From the NCBI RefSeq assembly GCF_011764545.1, contig NZ_AP022870.1, positions 9,543,005-9,607,004 on the forward strand: a stretch of 64,000 nucleotides of DNA. The letters are read 5' to 3'. The stretch is from Phytohabitans flavus (GTDB lineage: Bacteria > Actinomycetota > Actinomycetes > Mycobacteriales > Micromonosporaceae). The translations under genes and the position numbers were made by a program. The notes under the pieces were generated by a model, which made no database searches, was not told the DNA's origin, and saw nothing but the letters and a program-made list of their open reading frames with translations. Position 1 is the first letter of the stretch. Each line of letters opens with the position of its first letter. Shown here in pieces: positions 44,492 through 53,294 of this stretch.

Positions 44492-45407
44492 GGGCGTCGA
44501 CCAGCAGGTCCCAGAAGCGGGGCACGTCGAGATCCAGCGCGACCTGGGCGTTCGGCAGCGCGCCGGTGCGCCGGTGCAGGTCGACGACCGTGGCGCCGCG
44601 GGTGTGCGCGCCGGTCAGCTCCACCGCGACCGGCGCGGGCACGCACGCGACAAGCGACGGGTCGATCACCCGCGCGACCGCGATCGGGTCGTGCAGCGGT
44701 GGGTCGGCCAGCCCGAACACCCGCTCGTACGCCGACCCGAAGAACGTCATCAGCTCCACGCACGCCTCGGCCAGCGGCGTGCCCAGCGCCCGGAAGCGGG
44801 CCACCACATCGGGCGTGACCAGCGCCTGGTGGGTCACGTTTAGCCCGATCATGGTGACCGGCAGTCCGGCGCGGAATACGAGGTCGGCGGCCTCGGGATC
44901 GACGAAGATGTTGAACTCCCCGTACGGCGAGATGTTGCCCCGCTCGGTCGAGCCGCCCATCAGCACGATCTCGCGGATCTTCGGGGCCACCTCGGGGTGG
45001 TCCCGCAGGAGCGTCGCCACGTTCGTGAGCGGGCCGGTGGGCACGAGCGTGACCGGCTCGGGGTGGTCGAGCAGCAGCCGCCGCATGAGCGCCACCGCGT
45101 GCTCGCCGGCCAGCGGCACGGTCGGCTCGCCGAACGCCGGCCCGTCCAGCCCGCTCTCCCCGTGGATGTCGTCCGCGACCCGCAGCTCGGCCACCAGCGG
45201 GCGGTCGCACCCGGCCGCCACAGGTACCCGGGAGATGCCCGCGATCGTGCACACCCGGCGCGCGTTCAGGGTGGCCTTGTCCAAGGTCGTGTTGCCCGCC
45301 ACCGTGGTGATGGCCAGCAGGTCGAGGCGGGCGTCGGCGGCGGCCAGCATGATAGCCAGCGCGTCGTCGTGCCCGGGATCGCAGTCGAGGATCATCGGGA
45401 TAGCCAC
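44448..45407 (-). CDS. Nucleoside hydrolase (IUNH family)
   Basis: The 319-residue enzyme has the calcium-binding N-terminal cluster ILDCDPGHDDALAIMLAAAD, where DxDxGxxDD becomes DCDPGHDD. The core continues with TLVPTGPLTNVATLLRDHPE, IVLMGGSTERGNISPYGEFN and FVDPEAADLVF. The catalytic-site His-Asp near the C-terminus is in LADPPLHDPIAVA. It cleaves ribonucleosides to base plus ribose. GTG 45407 (MAIPMILDCD) is chosen to match family N-termini; ATG 45395 is possible. The divergent neighbour starts only 26 bases away, so their promoters overlap. Confidence 0.9.
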   Translation of the reverse strand: MAIPMILDCDPGHDDALAIMLAAADARLDLLAITTVAGNTTLDKATLNARRVCTIAGISRVPVAAGCDRPLVAELRVADDIHGESGLDGPAFGEPTVPLAGEHAVALMRRLLLDHPEPVTLVPTGPLTNVATLLRDHPEVAPKIREIVLMGGSTERGNISPYGEFNIFVDPEAADLVFRAGLPVTMIGLNVTHQALVTPDVVARFRALGTPLAEACVELMTFFGSAYERVFGLADPPLHDPIAVARVIDPSLVACVPAPVAVELTGAHTRGATVVDLHRRTGALPNAQVALDLDVPRFWDLLVDALTRLSGSPDAASPW

Positions 45408-45432
45408 GGTGGCTATTCTGCGCGGAGTGGAG

Positions 45433-46539
45433 ATGTGGGATGTCGCCGTCGTCGGTGGGGGGCCGGCCGGCCTGTCCGCCGCGTACGCCGCGGCACGGGC
45501 CGGCGCGCGCACCGTAGTGCTGGAGAAGGCTACCCATCCGCGGTACAAGACGTGCGGCGGTGGCCTGATCGGCACCTCGCTCGCAGCCGTGCGGGAGCGG
45601 ATCGACGTGCCCGCGGACGACCGGGTCGACCGGGCCACGTTCACGCTCGACGGGCGCCGCGAGATCACCCGCTCCAGCGGGAGCCCGCTGCTGTCGATGG
45701 TGCGCCGAGAGGCGTTCGACCACGCGCTCCGCAAGGCCGCGGCCGACGCGGGGGCCGAGGTCCGCGAGCGGGTCACGGTCCGTGGCCTCGACGACGCCGG
45801 CGGCCACGTCGTGGTCCGGCCATCCTCTGGTACGCCCGTCGCCGCGCGCGCCGTGATCGGCGCGGACGGGTCGTCGGGTATCACGTCCCGGCACGTGGGC
45901 GTCGCGTACGCGCAGGTGGACCTCGGCCTAGAACTCGAGCTGCCCATCCCGCCGCCCGTACAGGAGCGGTGGCGCGGCCGCCTGCTCATCGACTGGGGCC
46001 CGATCCCCGGCTCGTACGCGTGGGTCTTCCCCAAGGGCGACCGCCTCACGGTGGGGGTGATCGCCGAGCGCGGCAAGGGCGCCGCGACAAAGGCGTACCT
46101 GCGGCGCTTCGTCGAGCGGCTGGGCCTGTCCGGCATCGAGCCGGTGCACGACTCCGGCCACCTGACCCGCTGCCGGGCCGCGGACTCGCCGCTGCGCCGC
46201 GGCCGCGTGCTGGTGGCCGGCGACGCGGGTGGGCTGCTCGAGCCGTGGACCCGCGAGGGCATCAGCTTCGCGTTACGCTCCGGCACGTACGCTGGCGAGG
46301 CCGCCGCTGCCGGCGACCTCAGCCGATACGAGTCCACTGTGGAGGCCGAGCTGGGCCGCGAGATGTGGGCGGGGCGGCGGCTGCTGGCCGCCTACACAAG
46401 CCGGCCAGGAATGTTCCACGCGCTGCTCGCGACACCGCCCGGCTGGCGCCTCTTCACGAGGTTCTGCCAGGGCGAACCGGTCCTCCTAGACGCCGTCCGC
46501 CGCCGCCCGATCCGCGCCGCCCTCCGCGCCATCAGCTAG
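45433..46539 (+). CDS. Geranylgeranyl-reductase-family FAD oxidoreductase
   Basis: The protein has 368 residues. The FAD Rossmann motif is DVAVVGGGPAGLSAAYAAAR. The GGR-family hallmark KTCGGGLIG follows at about residue 40. GADGSSG and the second FAD motif VLVAGDAGGLLEPWTREGIS complete the fold. Members saturate prenyl chains of menaquinone, carotenoid or archaeal-type lipids, or act as hydroxylases in secondary metabolism. The substrate is undetermined. ATG 45433 has GGAG five bases before it. After its stop comes a 660-base gap containing the large inverted repeat. Confidence 0.87.
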   Translation: MWDVAVVGGGPAGLSAAYAAARAGARTVVLEKATHPRYKTCGGGLIGTSLAAVRERIDVPADDRVDRATFTLDGRREITRSSGSPLLSMVRREAFDHALRKAAADAGAEVRERVTVRGLDDAGGHVVVRPSSGTPVAARAVIGADGSSGITSRHVGVAYAQVDLGLELELPIPPPVQERWRGRLLIDWGPIPGSYAWVFPKGDRLTVGVIAERGKGAATKAYLRRFVERLGLSGIEPVHDSGHLTRCRAADSPLRRGRVLVAGDAGGLLEPWTREGISFALRSGTYAGEAAAAGDLSRYESTVEAELGREMWAGRRLLAAYTSRPGMFHALLATPPGWRLFTRFCQGEPVLLDAVRRRPIRAALRAIS

Positions 46540-46582
46540 ACCCAATGCCATCCACTGTGGACACATTCCACAATGGAGATTT

Positions 46583-46923
46583 GGGCTACCGCGATGTCCG
46601 TTGTGGCCCGGACCGTTGCTCCCGCGGCCTCACCCTCCGCGATTCACAACCCCCCGCCTCGCGGCCGCCGTCGGCCGTCTCAGCCGGCGGCACCCCGGCT
46701 TCGAAGCCCGCAGCACCCCGGACAAACCAGCCAAAGCGCCGCCCCTAGGCGTCCTGTGGCCAAGCCCGGCGTCCGGGCTTGCGCGAGATCTGCTCAGACC
46801 TCCACGCCGAAAGATCTTTAGATCCAGAGTTCTTCGCGCCGGCCGCGAGGCCGGGGTTGTGAACCGCGCAGGGTGAGGCCGCGGGAGCAGCGGTCCAGAC
46901 CACGGCGGACATCGCGGTAGCTC
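46583..46923. repeat. Intergenic repeat family, copy B (80-base inverted arms)
   Basis: The left arm (46583-46667) begins GGGCTACCGCGATGTCCG and runs through TGCTCCCGCGGCCTCACCCT. The right arm (46841-46923) is its reverse complement with a handful of differences. The roughly 170 bases between are unrelated to the arms and hold no ORF. The structure could be two oppositely oriented insertions of one element or a miniature element with terminal inverted repeats. Confidence 0.75.
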
Positions 46924-47151
46924 AATGGTCCTTTTGGGTGCTGCCAGGCGTCGATCTTGGGGCGGTCTGTGGCCGGGAGCGCTTCCATGTTGGTGGAAGA
47001 TCGGTTCGACTCAGAGTGGGTTAACGATTACTCGGGACGAACGATCGGGGCGTTGGAGGGTCTGGGTTGGGGTGTCTGATGTGGTTTGCCCCGGCGGCTG
47101 GCGCGTAACGGTTTGAAAACCCCGCCCAGGCTCTTGACTTTGACGCGCGCT

Positions 47152-47194
47152 TCAGTAAGAAATATTACCACTTACAGTTAAGTTTCTTTTCTGA
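47152..47194. promoter_or_regulatory. Imperfect inverted repeat, possible RpiR operator
   Basis: TCAGTAAGAAA (47152-47162) and TTTCTTTTCTGA (47183-47194) are inverted relatives flanking an AT-rich centre, ending 11 bases before the rpiR ATG. It is the most AT-rich stretch of the area. Autoregulation of rpiR and control of the ABC genes through this site is inferred. Confidence 0.5.
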
Positions 47195-47205
47195 AGGGCT
47201 TGCCG

Positions 47206-48150
47206 ATGGTCGAGCGCGAGGTGGACGGATACGCGCCGACGGCGGTGGTCGACGCGTCGGTGATCCCCACCGTGCGCGCGAAGCTGCCGGAGTTCACCGG
47301 AGCGCTCCAGCGTGTGGCCGAGCTCGTGCTCGCCGATCCGGCGAGTGCCGCGCGGTCCACGATCGTCGAGCTGGCCGAGCGGAGCGGCACCTCGCCGGCC
47401 ACCGTGACCCGGTTCTGCCGGGCCCTCGGCTTCGAGGGGTACGCGGACCTGCGGCTCGGCATCGCCGCCGAGACCGGCCGGGCGCGGGCCGCCGGCTGGA
47501 GCGTCGACATCGGTCGTGAGATCGAGCCCGGCGACCCGCTGACGAAGGTGCTCGAACAGGTCATGGCGGCGGACACGCGTGCCATGCACGACACGGCGGC
47601 GCTGCTTGACCTGTCCGAAGTGGAGCGTGCCGCGCAGGCCATCGCCGGCGCGTCGCGGGTCAGCATCTTCGGCGCCAGCGGCAGCGCGCTCGTCGGCGAG
47701 GAGATGCAGTTCAGCCTCCACCGTATCGGTGTGGCGGCTTGGGCGTGGACCGACGTCCACAACGGACTGGCCAGCGCGGCGCTCTCCCGACCGGGAGACG
47801 TGGCGCTGGGAATCTCCCACAGTGGACAGACCCGGGAAACCATCGAGATGCTCGCCGAGGCCGGCAGCCACGGAGCAACCACCATCGCACTCACCAGCTT
47901 CCCCCGCTCGGCCCTCGCCGAGCTGGCCGACGTCGTGCTCCTGACCGCCACGCAGGCGACGACGTTCCGGCCGGACGCGCTCTCCGCCCGCCACCCGCAG
48001 CTCGTCGTCCTCGACCTGCTCTACGTGGCGGTCGCCCAGCGCACCCACCAACGTTCCCACGCGGCCTTCCAGCGCACCGCACAGGCTGTGGACCCGCACA
48101 AGGCCGCCAAGCACGGTGACCCCGGCGCCAACCGACACAGCCTCCACTGA
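47206..48150 (+). CDS. MurR/RpiR-family transcriptional regulator
   Basis: The 314-residue protein has an RpiR-type N-terminal HTH (TGALQRVAELVLADPASAAR, then IVELAERSGTSPATVTRFCR and ALGFEGYADLRLGIA). The C-terminal SIS sugar-phosphate-binding domain shows VSIFGASGSALVGEEMQFSL and GISHSGQTRETIEMLAEA. The ligand is probably a phosphosugar such as N-acetylmuramate-6-P or GlcNAc-6-P (family knowledge, not shown here). ATG 47206 with GAAGGG seven bases before it. It is first gene of the sugar-uptake operon with the substrate-binding protein 76 bases downstream. Confidence 0.9.
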   Translation: MVEREVDGYAPTAVVDASVIPTVRAKLPEFTGALQRVAELVLADPASAARSTIVELAERSGTSPATVTRFCRALGFEGYADLRLGIAAETGRARAAGWSVDIGREIEPGDPLTKVLEQVMAADTRAMHDTAALLDLSEVERAAQAIAGASRVSIFGASGSALVGEEMQFSLHRIGVAAWAWTDVHNGLASAALSRPGDVALGISHSGQTRETIEMLAEAGSHGATTIALTSFPRSALAELADVVLLTATQATTFRPDALSARHPQLVVLDLLYVAVAQRTHQRSHAAFQRTAQAVDPHKAAKHGDPGANRHSLH

Positions 48151-48226
48151 CCTCCCCAGCACCGCGGGGGCACGGAAAACACCCATCACCAACACCCGAA
48201 ACACCCATCACCCCTTTGGAGGATCC

Positions 48227-49531
48227 GTGAGACACAGGATCGCTATCGCCGCGGCGCTCGCCGCGACGCTCTTCGGCGCGGCCGCGTGTGGCGGCTCCGA
48301 CGACAGCGGGGCCAACGACACGTCGGCCCAGGCTCTCGACGGCAAGGGCAAGACCCTCAAGGTCTGGCTGATGGTGGACGCCCAGACCAGCTGGAAGCAG
48401 GTCGTCGACGACGCCAACGCCCGGTTCACCGCGGCGACCGGCGCCAGCGTGAACGTCGAGTACCAGCAGTGGGCCAACCACCTCACCAAGCTGGACGCCA
48501 CGCTCGCCGGCAGCGACGTGCCCGACGTGGTCGAGCTCGGCAACACCGAGATGCCCAAGTATGTCTTCAGCGGCGCGTTCGCGGAGCTGGACAAGAGCCG
48601 CTTCGAGAACTCCGCCAACTGGCTGAAGGGCCTCTCCGGCCCGTGTGAGCTGGACGGCAAGACGTACTGCGTGCCCTACTACGCGGGCGCCCGGGTGCTC
48701 ATCTACCGCACCGACCTCTTCGAGGCCGCTGGCGTCAAGGCGCCCACCAGCTACGCCGAGCTGACCGCCGCGGCCGACTCGCTGAAGACCAAGAACGGCA
48801 GCAACAAGAAGTTCGCGACCTTCTACATGCCGGGCGCGTACTGGTACGCCGCGATGTCCTGGGTGTACGCCGAGGGCGGGCAGATCGCCAAGAAGGACGG
48901 CGACAAGTGGACCGGCACGCTCTCCGACCCGCAGGCGCAGGCCGGCCTCCAGAAGTGGGCCGACCTGGTCAAGGCGTACTCGGCCGGCGACGTGACCAAG
49001 GACGAGAACGACCAGGCCCAGATCTTCGCCCAGGGTGAGTCGGCGATGTTCTACGGCAACGGCTGGGAGGTCGGTGCCGCACAGGAGCAGCGCAAGGACC
49101 CGAACGACCCGAACTCCGCGCTTGTCGCCACGAAGGTGAAGGGCAAGGTCGCATCGGCGCCGATGCCGGGCATCCCCTCCTTCCTCGGCGGCTCGGACAT
49201 CGGTGTCGCGGCCAAGAGCCAGAACCAGGCGCTGGCCGCTGAGTGGATTAAGTACTTCACCGACACCAAGTCGCAGGAGGCTCTGCTGGCCAAGAGCGTG
49301 CTGCCGAACGCGACGAACCTGCTCGACAAGGCCGCCGCCGTGACGGGCAACGAGGCGACCGCGCTGGCCGCCAAGAGCAGCTGGTTCGTGCCGATGGCCG
49401 AGAAGTGGGCGGACGTCGAGAAGGCGGCCGTGCTCCAGCAGATGCAGCGCGACATCGTCACCGGCAAGAAGTCGGTGGCCGACGCCGCCGCATGGGCCGA
49501 CGGCGAGATCGAGAAGACCCTCAACGGGTGA
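48227..49531 (+). CDS. ABC sugar transporter substrate-binding lipoprotein
   Basis: The 434-residue extracytoplasmic solute-binding protein is of family 1. The signal peptide is MRHRIAIAAALAATLFGAAA with lipobox Cys (GAAACGG), so it is a lipoprotein. Typical signatures: KVWLMVDAQTSWKQVVDDAN, VVELGNTEMPKYVFSGAFAE, and YCVPYYAGARVLIYRTDLFE. It captures an oligosaccharide or amino sugar for the two permeases downstream. GTG 48227 is set by TTTGGAGGATCC directly upstream and by the signal peptide. The 5' gap has two direct copies of AACACCCATCACC (48178-48190, 48200-48212), 22 bases apart. Confidence 0.92.
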   Translation: MRHRIAIAAALAATLFGAAACGGSDDSGANDTSAQALDGKGKTLKVWLMVDAQTSWKQVVDDANARFTAATGASVNVEYQQWANHLTKLDATLAGSDVPDVVELGNTEMPKYVFSGAFAELDKSRFENSANWLKGLSGPCELDGKTYCVPYYAGARVLIYRTDLFEAAGVKAPTSYAELTAAADSLKTKNGSNKKFATFYMPGAYWYAAMSWVYAEGGQIAKKDGDKWTGTLSDPQAQAGLQKWADLVKAYSAGDVTKDENDQAQIFAQGESAMFYGNGWEVGAAQEQRKDPNDPNSALVATKVKGKVASAPMPGIPSFLGGSDIGVAAKSQNQALAAEWIKYFTDTKSQEALLAKSVLPNATNLLDKAAAVTGNEATALAAKSSWFVPMAEKWADVEKAAVLQQMQRDIVTGKKSVADAAAWADGEIEKTLNG

Positions 49532-49601
49532 CCCGGTGCCGCGCCGCCCGCCGCCGGCGGGCGGCGCGGCCATCCCCAGCAAGCCCTGAGAAAGGAGAGC
49601 G

Positions 49602-50582
49602 ATGCACGCCGTCGAGAGCCCGGCGACCGCGCCGTCGGCGCCGGCCGCGCCGTCCACACCAGACAAACCAGGCGCCCGGGTACCGCGGCGGCGTCGTCGT
49701 GAGTGGACACCCCTGTACCTCGCCCTGCCCGCGCTGATCCTGCTGGCCGCGCTGCTGGCATATCCCTTCGGCCGTATGCTCGTGGTGTCCTTTCAGGACA
49801 TGCAGCTGCGGCACCTCTTCTCGGGCGCGACCCCGCCGTGGATCGGCTTCGACAACTACACGCAGATCCTGACCGACGGCGTCTTCTGGAGCGTGGTACT
49901 CCGCACCGCCGTCTTCACAGTCGTCTCGGTGGCCATCTCGATCGTGCTCGGGCTGGCGGTCGCACTGCTGATGGGGCGGGTCAGCAACGCCGTGCGGGTG
50001 GCGATGGTGATCACGATGATGTTCGTCTGGGCGATCCCGCAGCTTGTCTCCGCGCAGATCTTCAAGTGGATGGTGGACGCCGACTTCGGCGTGCTCAACT
50101 ACCTGATCGACAAGATCCCGGGCGTGGACTTCGCCAACCACAGCTGGTTCGCGGACCCGAAGCAGGGTTGGATCGTGATCACCACGCTCGTCGTGTGGGC
50201 CGGCATCCCGTTCCTCGCGATCACCCTGCACGCCGGCCTCACCCAGGTGCCGCACGAGCTGCGCGAGGCGGCGCTGGTCGACGGCGCGAGCGCGTGGCAG
50301 ACGCTGCGCAACATCGTCCTGCCGGTCCTGCGCCCCCTGCTGGTCATCGTGACCACGCTTTCGGTGATCTGGAACTTCGGCCTTTTCACCCAGGTCTGGG
50401 CGTTGCGGGACAGCAAGCCCGAGCAGGAGTACCAGACCCTCGCCACGTACGCGTTCACGCAGGCATTCGGGCGCAGTGAGTACAGCGTCGGCTCGGCGAT
50501 CTCGGTGGTCACCGTGCTGCTAATGCTGGGCGTGATGGCGTTCTACATCCGGCAGATGTTCCAGATTGGAGACGTCGACTGA
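49602..50582 (+). CDS. ABC sugar transporter permease (MalF-like)
   Basis: The 326-residue inner-membrane permease has six helices after a Pro/Ala-rich cytoplasmic N-terminus. TM1 is LYLALPALILLAALLAYPFG. The conserved cytoplasmic EAA loop is LREAALVDGASAWQTLRNIV, which contacts the ATPase. It pairs with the next gene to form the translocation pore. Its TGA overlaps the ATG of that gene (TGATG). A ribosome site AAAGGAGAG precedes ATG 49602. Confidence 0.93.
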   Translation: MHAVESPATAPSAPAAPSTPDKPGARVPRRRRREWTPLYLALPALILLAALLAYPFGRMLVVSFQDMQLRHLFSGATPPWIGFDNYTQILTDGVFWSVVLRTAVFTVVSVAISIVLGLAVALLMGRVSNAVRVAMVITMMFVWAIPQLVSAQIFKWMVDADFGVLNYLIDKIPGVDFANHSWFADPKQGWIVITTLVVWAGIPFLAITLHAGLTQVPHELREAALVDGASAWQTLRNIVLPVLRPLLVIVTTLSVIWNFGLFTQVWALRDSKPEQEYQTLATYAFTQAFGRSEYSVGSAISVVTVLLMLGVMAFYIRQMFQIGDVD

Positions 50583-51424
50583 TGTCCACTCCACGCTCCC
50601 AGCGCTCCCGCGCGGGCACGGTGGCCGCGAACACCGTCGGCGTGCTCTTTGTCGTCGTGATGGTGTTCCCCGTCTACTGGGTGCTGAACACGGCGTTCAA
50701 GCCGGCGTCCGAGGTGCTCTCGTTCACGCCGTCGTTCTGGCCGCAAAACCCGACGCTGGACAACTTCAAGTCCGCCATCAAGGCGCCGTTCTTCCTTGTG
50801 GACCTCCGCAACGGCCTCATCATCACGTCGACCGCGGTGGTCGGCGCCATGGTGGTCGGCTTCCTGGCGGCGCTGGCGATCGCCCGGTTCCGGTTCTACG
50901 GCCGGCGCGCGCTCATCGTGGTGATCCTCGGCGTGCAGCTCGTGCCCCTACTCGCGCTGCTCATCCCGCTCTATCTGATGCTCAACCAGGCCAATCTCAC
51001 CAACACCCTGTTCGGCGTCTCGCTTACCTACATCGTGCTGATCCTGCCGTACACCGTTTGGACGCTGCGCGGCTTCATCGCCGCGGTGCCGCGCGAGCTG
51101 GACGAGGCGGCGCTTGTCGACGGGTGCAGCCGGTGGCAGACCTTCTACCGGATCATCCTGCCGCTGACCGGGCCGGGCCTGGTGGCGACGTCGGTCTACG
51201 GGTTCATCCAGGCGTGGAACGAGTTCATCGTCATCAACACGCTCAACAACCCGGAGACCCAGAACCTCATGGCCTGGCTCCTCCAGAACCAGACCCAACG
51301 CGGTACCGCGTGGGGCCCGCTGATGGCCGGCGCCCTGATCACCTCGCTGCCGGTGGTCGTGTTCTTCCTGCTGGTCCAGCGCAACATCGCGGTCGGCCTC
51401 ACGGCCGGCGCAGTCAAGGGCTGA
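50582..51424 (+). CDS. ABC sugar transporter permease (MalG-like)
   Basis: The 280-residue permease has six membrane helices (VGVLFVVVMVFPVYWVLNTA, ALIVVILGVQLVPLLALLIP and others). The EAA loop is ELDEAALVDGCSRWQTFYRI. It is coupled to the preceding permease by a one-base overlap. No ABC ATPase or sugar-degrading enzyme follows, so the importer presumably uses a shared MsiK-type ATPase encoded elsewhere, as is common in actinomycetes. The stop is followed by the convergent HMG-CoA lyase gene. Confidence 0.93.
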   Translation: MSTPRSQRSRAGTVAANTVGVLFVVVMVFPVYWVLNTAFKPASEVLSFTPSFWPQNPTLDNFKSAIKAPFFLVDLRNGLIITSTAVVGAMVVGFLAALAIARFRFYGRRALIVVILGVQLVPLLALLIPLYLMLNQANLTNTLFGVSLTYIVLILPYTVWTLRGFIAAVPRELDEAALVDGCSRWQTFYRIILPLTGPGLVATSVYGFIQAWNEFIVINTLNNPETQNLMAWLLQNQTQRGTAWGPLMAGALITSLPVVVFFLLVQRNIAVGLTAGAVKG

Positions 51425-51451
51425 CCCCGGCGTACTCCACGTAACCCGTCG

Positions 51452-52390
51452 TCAGCTTGTGGCTTCGGCGGCTAGGGCGCGCACCACGGCCGAAGGGCTC
51501 TGGCGGCCCAGCCGCTGGGCCATCCACAGGCTGGTACGGACGAGTGCGGGCAGGTCGACGCCGGTCTCGATGCCGAGGCCGTGCAGCTGCCACACCAGGT
51601 CCTCGGTGGCGAGGTTGCCGGTGGCGCTCTTGGCGTACGGGCAGCCGCCCAGCCCGCCGGCCGACGAGTCCACCGTGGTCACGCCGGCCTGGAGGGCGGC
51701 GAGCGTGTTGGCCAGCGCCTGACCGTACGTGTCGTGGAAGTGCACTGCCAGCCGGTCCGGGCCGACGCCCGCGTCGGTGAGGGCGCGGATCAGCGCGGTC
51801 ACCTGGCCGGGCGTACCCACGCCGATCGTGTCGCCCAGCGAGAGCTGGTCGCAGCCGAGGCCGACAAGACGGCGGGCGACCGACACCACCTGGGAGATCG
51901 GCACCTCGCCCTCCCACGGGTCGCCGAAGCACATGGAGAGGTAGCCGCGGACCCGCAGCCCTTCCGTGCGGGCGCGGTGCACCACCGGCTCGAACATCGT
52001 CAGCGACTCGTCGACGGTCCGGTTGAGGTTGCGCTTGGCGAACGTCTCGGTGGCGCTGCCGAAGATGGCAATCTCGCGTACGCCCAGCGCCAGCGCCCGG
52101 TCGAGGCCGCGCTGGTTGGGGACCAGCACCGGGTACCGCACGCCGGGCGCGGGCGCTAGGCGGGTGAGCAGGTCGTCGGCGTCGGCGAGCTGGGGCACCC
52201 ATTGCGGGTGCACAAAGCTTGTCGCCTCGATGACGCCGAGGCCGGCCGCGGCGAGCCGGTCGAGGAACTCAAGCTTCACGTCGACCGGGACGATCGCCGA
52301 CTCGTTCTGGAGGCCGTCGCGCGGGCCGACCTCCCAGATCGTCACGGACATCGGCAGCCCGGGCATGGGTACCCGCTGCGGGCTCAGCAT
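51452..52390 (-). CDS. mvaB: Hydroxymethylglutaryl-CoA lyase
   Basis: The 312-residue TIM-barrel lyase has the substrate/metal N-terminus VTIWEVGPRDGLQNESAIVP (the Arg-Asp pair in GPRDG). Metal ligands are in AVHFHDTYGQALAN. The family signature with catalytic Cys is GGLGGCPYAKSATGN. It splits HMG-CoA to acetoacetate and acetyl-CoA at the end of leucine catabolism. The first in-frame ATG (52390, MLSPQRVPMPGLPM) may be upstream of the true start; ATG 52351 (MSVTIWEVG) is equally plausible. No other leucine-catabolic gene is nearby. Confidence 0.92.
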   Translation of the reverse strand: MLSPQRVPMPGLPMSVTIWEVGPRDGLQNESAIVPVDVKLEFLDRLAAAGLGVIEATSFVHPQWVPQLADADDLLTRLAPAPGVRYPVLVPNQRGLDRALALGVREIAIFGSATETFAKRNLNRTVDESLTMFEPVVHRARTEGLRVRGYLSMCFGDPWEGEVPISQVVSVARRLVGLGCDQLSLGDTIGVGTPGQVTALIRALTDAGVGPDRLAVHFHDTYGQALANTLAALQAGVTTVDSSAGGLGGCPYAKSATGNLATEDLVWQLHGLGIETGVDLPALVRTSLWMAQRLGRQSPSAVVRALAAEATS

Positions 52391-52444
52391 GCCTCGAACC
52401 TACGCCAGGTCACCCGCAGACGCAGCGATGCGGGCGACACCCGC

Positions 52445-53212
52445 CTACGCCAGCTCGACCACGACCGGCGCGTGGTCCGAGGGTGCCTTGCCCTTGCGCG
52501 CCTCGCGGTCGATGTACGCCGACTCCACCACCAGGCCGGCGCTCGCGTACACCAGGTCGATCCGCATGCCCATGTTCTGGTGGAACATGCCGGCCCGGTA
52601 GTCCCAGTACGTGAAGGGGTGCGGGCCCTTCATCGGGGTCGGTATCACGTCGGTGAAGCCGGTGGCGAGGATCTTGGCGAGCGCCTCCCGCTCCGGCTGG
52701 GTGACGTGCGTGGAGCCGACGAACGCCTTCGGCTCCCACACGTCCGCGTCGGTCGGCGCCACGTTGAAGTCGCCGGCCACGACCACGGGCTGGCCGGGGG
52801 CGAGGTCTGCGGCGAGCGCGTCCCGGAGGGCGGCCAGCCAGTCCAGCTTGTACAGGTAGTGCGGCGAGTCGGGCTCGCGGCCGTTCGGCACGTACACGGA
52901 CCACACCCGCAGCCCGCCGCAGGTCGCCGAGATCGCGCGGGTCTCGGGGTCGGGGAAGCCGGGCTCCTTGTCGAACCCGCGGGTGACGTCCTCGATGCCG
53001 ACCTTGGAGAGGATCGCCACGCCGTTCCACCGGCCGTTGCCGTGGGTGACGACCTCGTACCCGGCCTCCTTGATCTCAGCCGTGGGGAAGGCCGCGTCCG
53101 CGAGCTTGGTCTCCTGGAGAAGCAGCACGTCGGGCTGCTTGTCGGCCAGCCACGGGAGCACCCGGGGCAGCCGAATCTTCAGCGAGTTGACGTTCCACGT
53201 AGCAAGCCGCAT
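52445..53212 (-). CDS. xthA: Exodeoxyribonuclease III
   Basis: The 255-residue EEP-fold nuclease is complete: MRLATWNVNSLKIRLPRVLP (Asn), LLQETKLADAAFP (metal Glu), VWSVYVPNGREPDSPHYLYK, VVAGDFNVAPTDADVW (Asp/Asn) and the C-terminal SDHAPVVVEL (Asp-His pair). It is an AP endonuclease and 3'-5' exonuclease in base-excision repair. ATG 53212 gives the exact family N-terminus. Divergent to the large membrane phosphodiesterase gene (about 80 bases between starts). Confidence 0.93.
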   Translation of the reverse strand: MRLATWNVNSLKIRLPRVLPWLADKQPDVLLLQETKLADAAFPTAEIKEAGYEVVTHGNGRWNGVAILSKVGIEDVTRGFDKEPGFPDPETRAISATCGGLRVWSVYVPNGREPDSPHYLYKLDWLAALRDALAADLAPGQPVVVAGDFNVAPTDADVWEPKAFVGSTHVTQPEREALAKILATGFTDVIPTPMKGPHPFTYWDYRAGMFHQNMGMRIDLVYASAGLVVESAYIDREARKGKAPSDHAPVVVELA

Positions 53213-53294
53213 CCACCGAGAGTATGCCGACCTTGGGCGCCGGCGCCCAGAGGATACTGGGACGAGTGGGACGAGACTGTGCCATCGTTTGCTG

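Larger units (their letters stand above)
46540..47205. other. Gene-free region with large inverted repeat and rpiR promoter
   Basis: No gene is supported. It holds the two arms of hairpin-family copy B (46583-46667 and 46841-46923) with about 170 bases between. From 47,100 on comes an AT-rich promoter stretch, including the imperfect inverted repeat at 47152-47194 before rpiR. Confidence 0.6.

Noticed and set aside
46573..46876. Short plus-strand frames inside repeat copy B
   Set aside because: Their sequence is the inverted-repeat arm and spacer; no start context or domain, and copies A and C break the frame.
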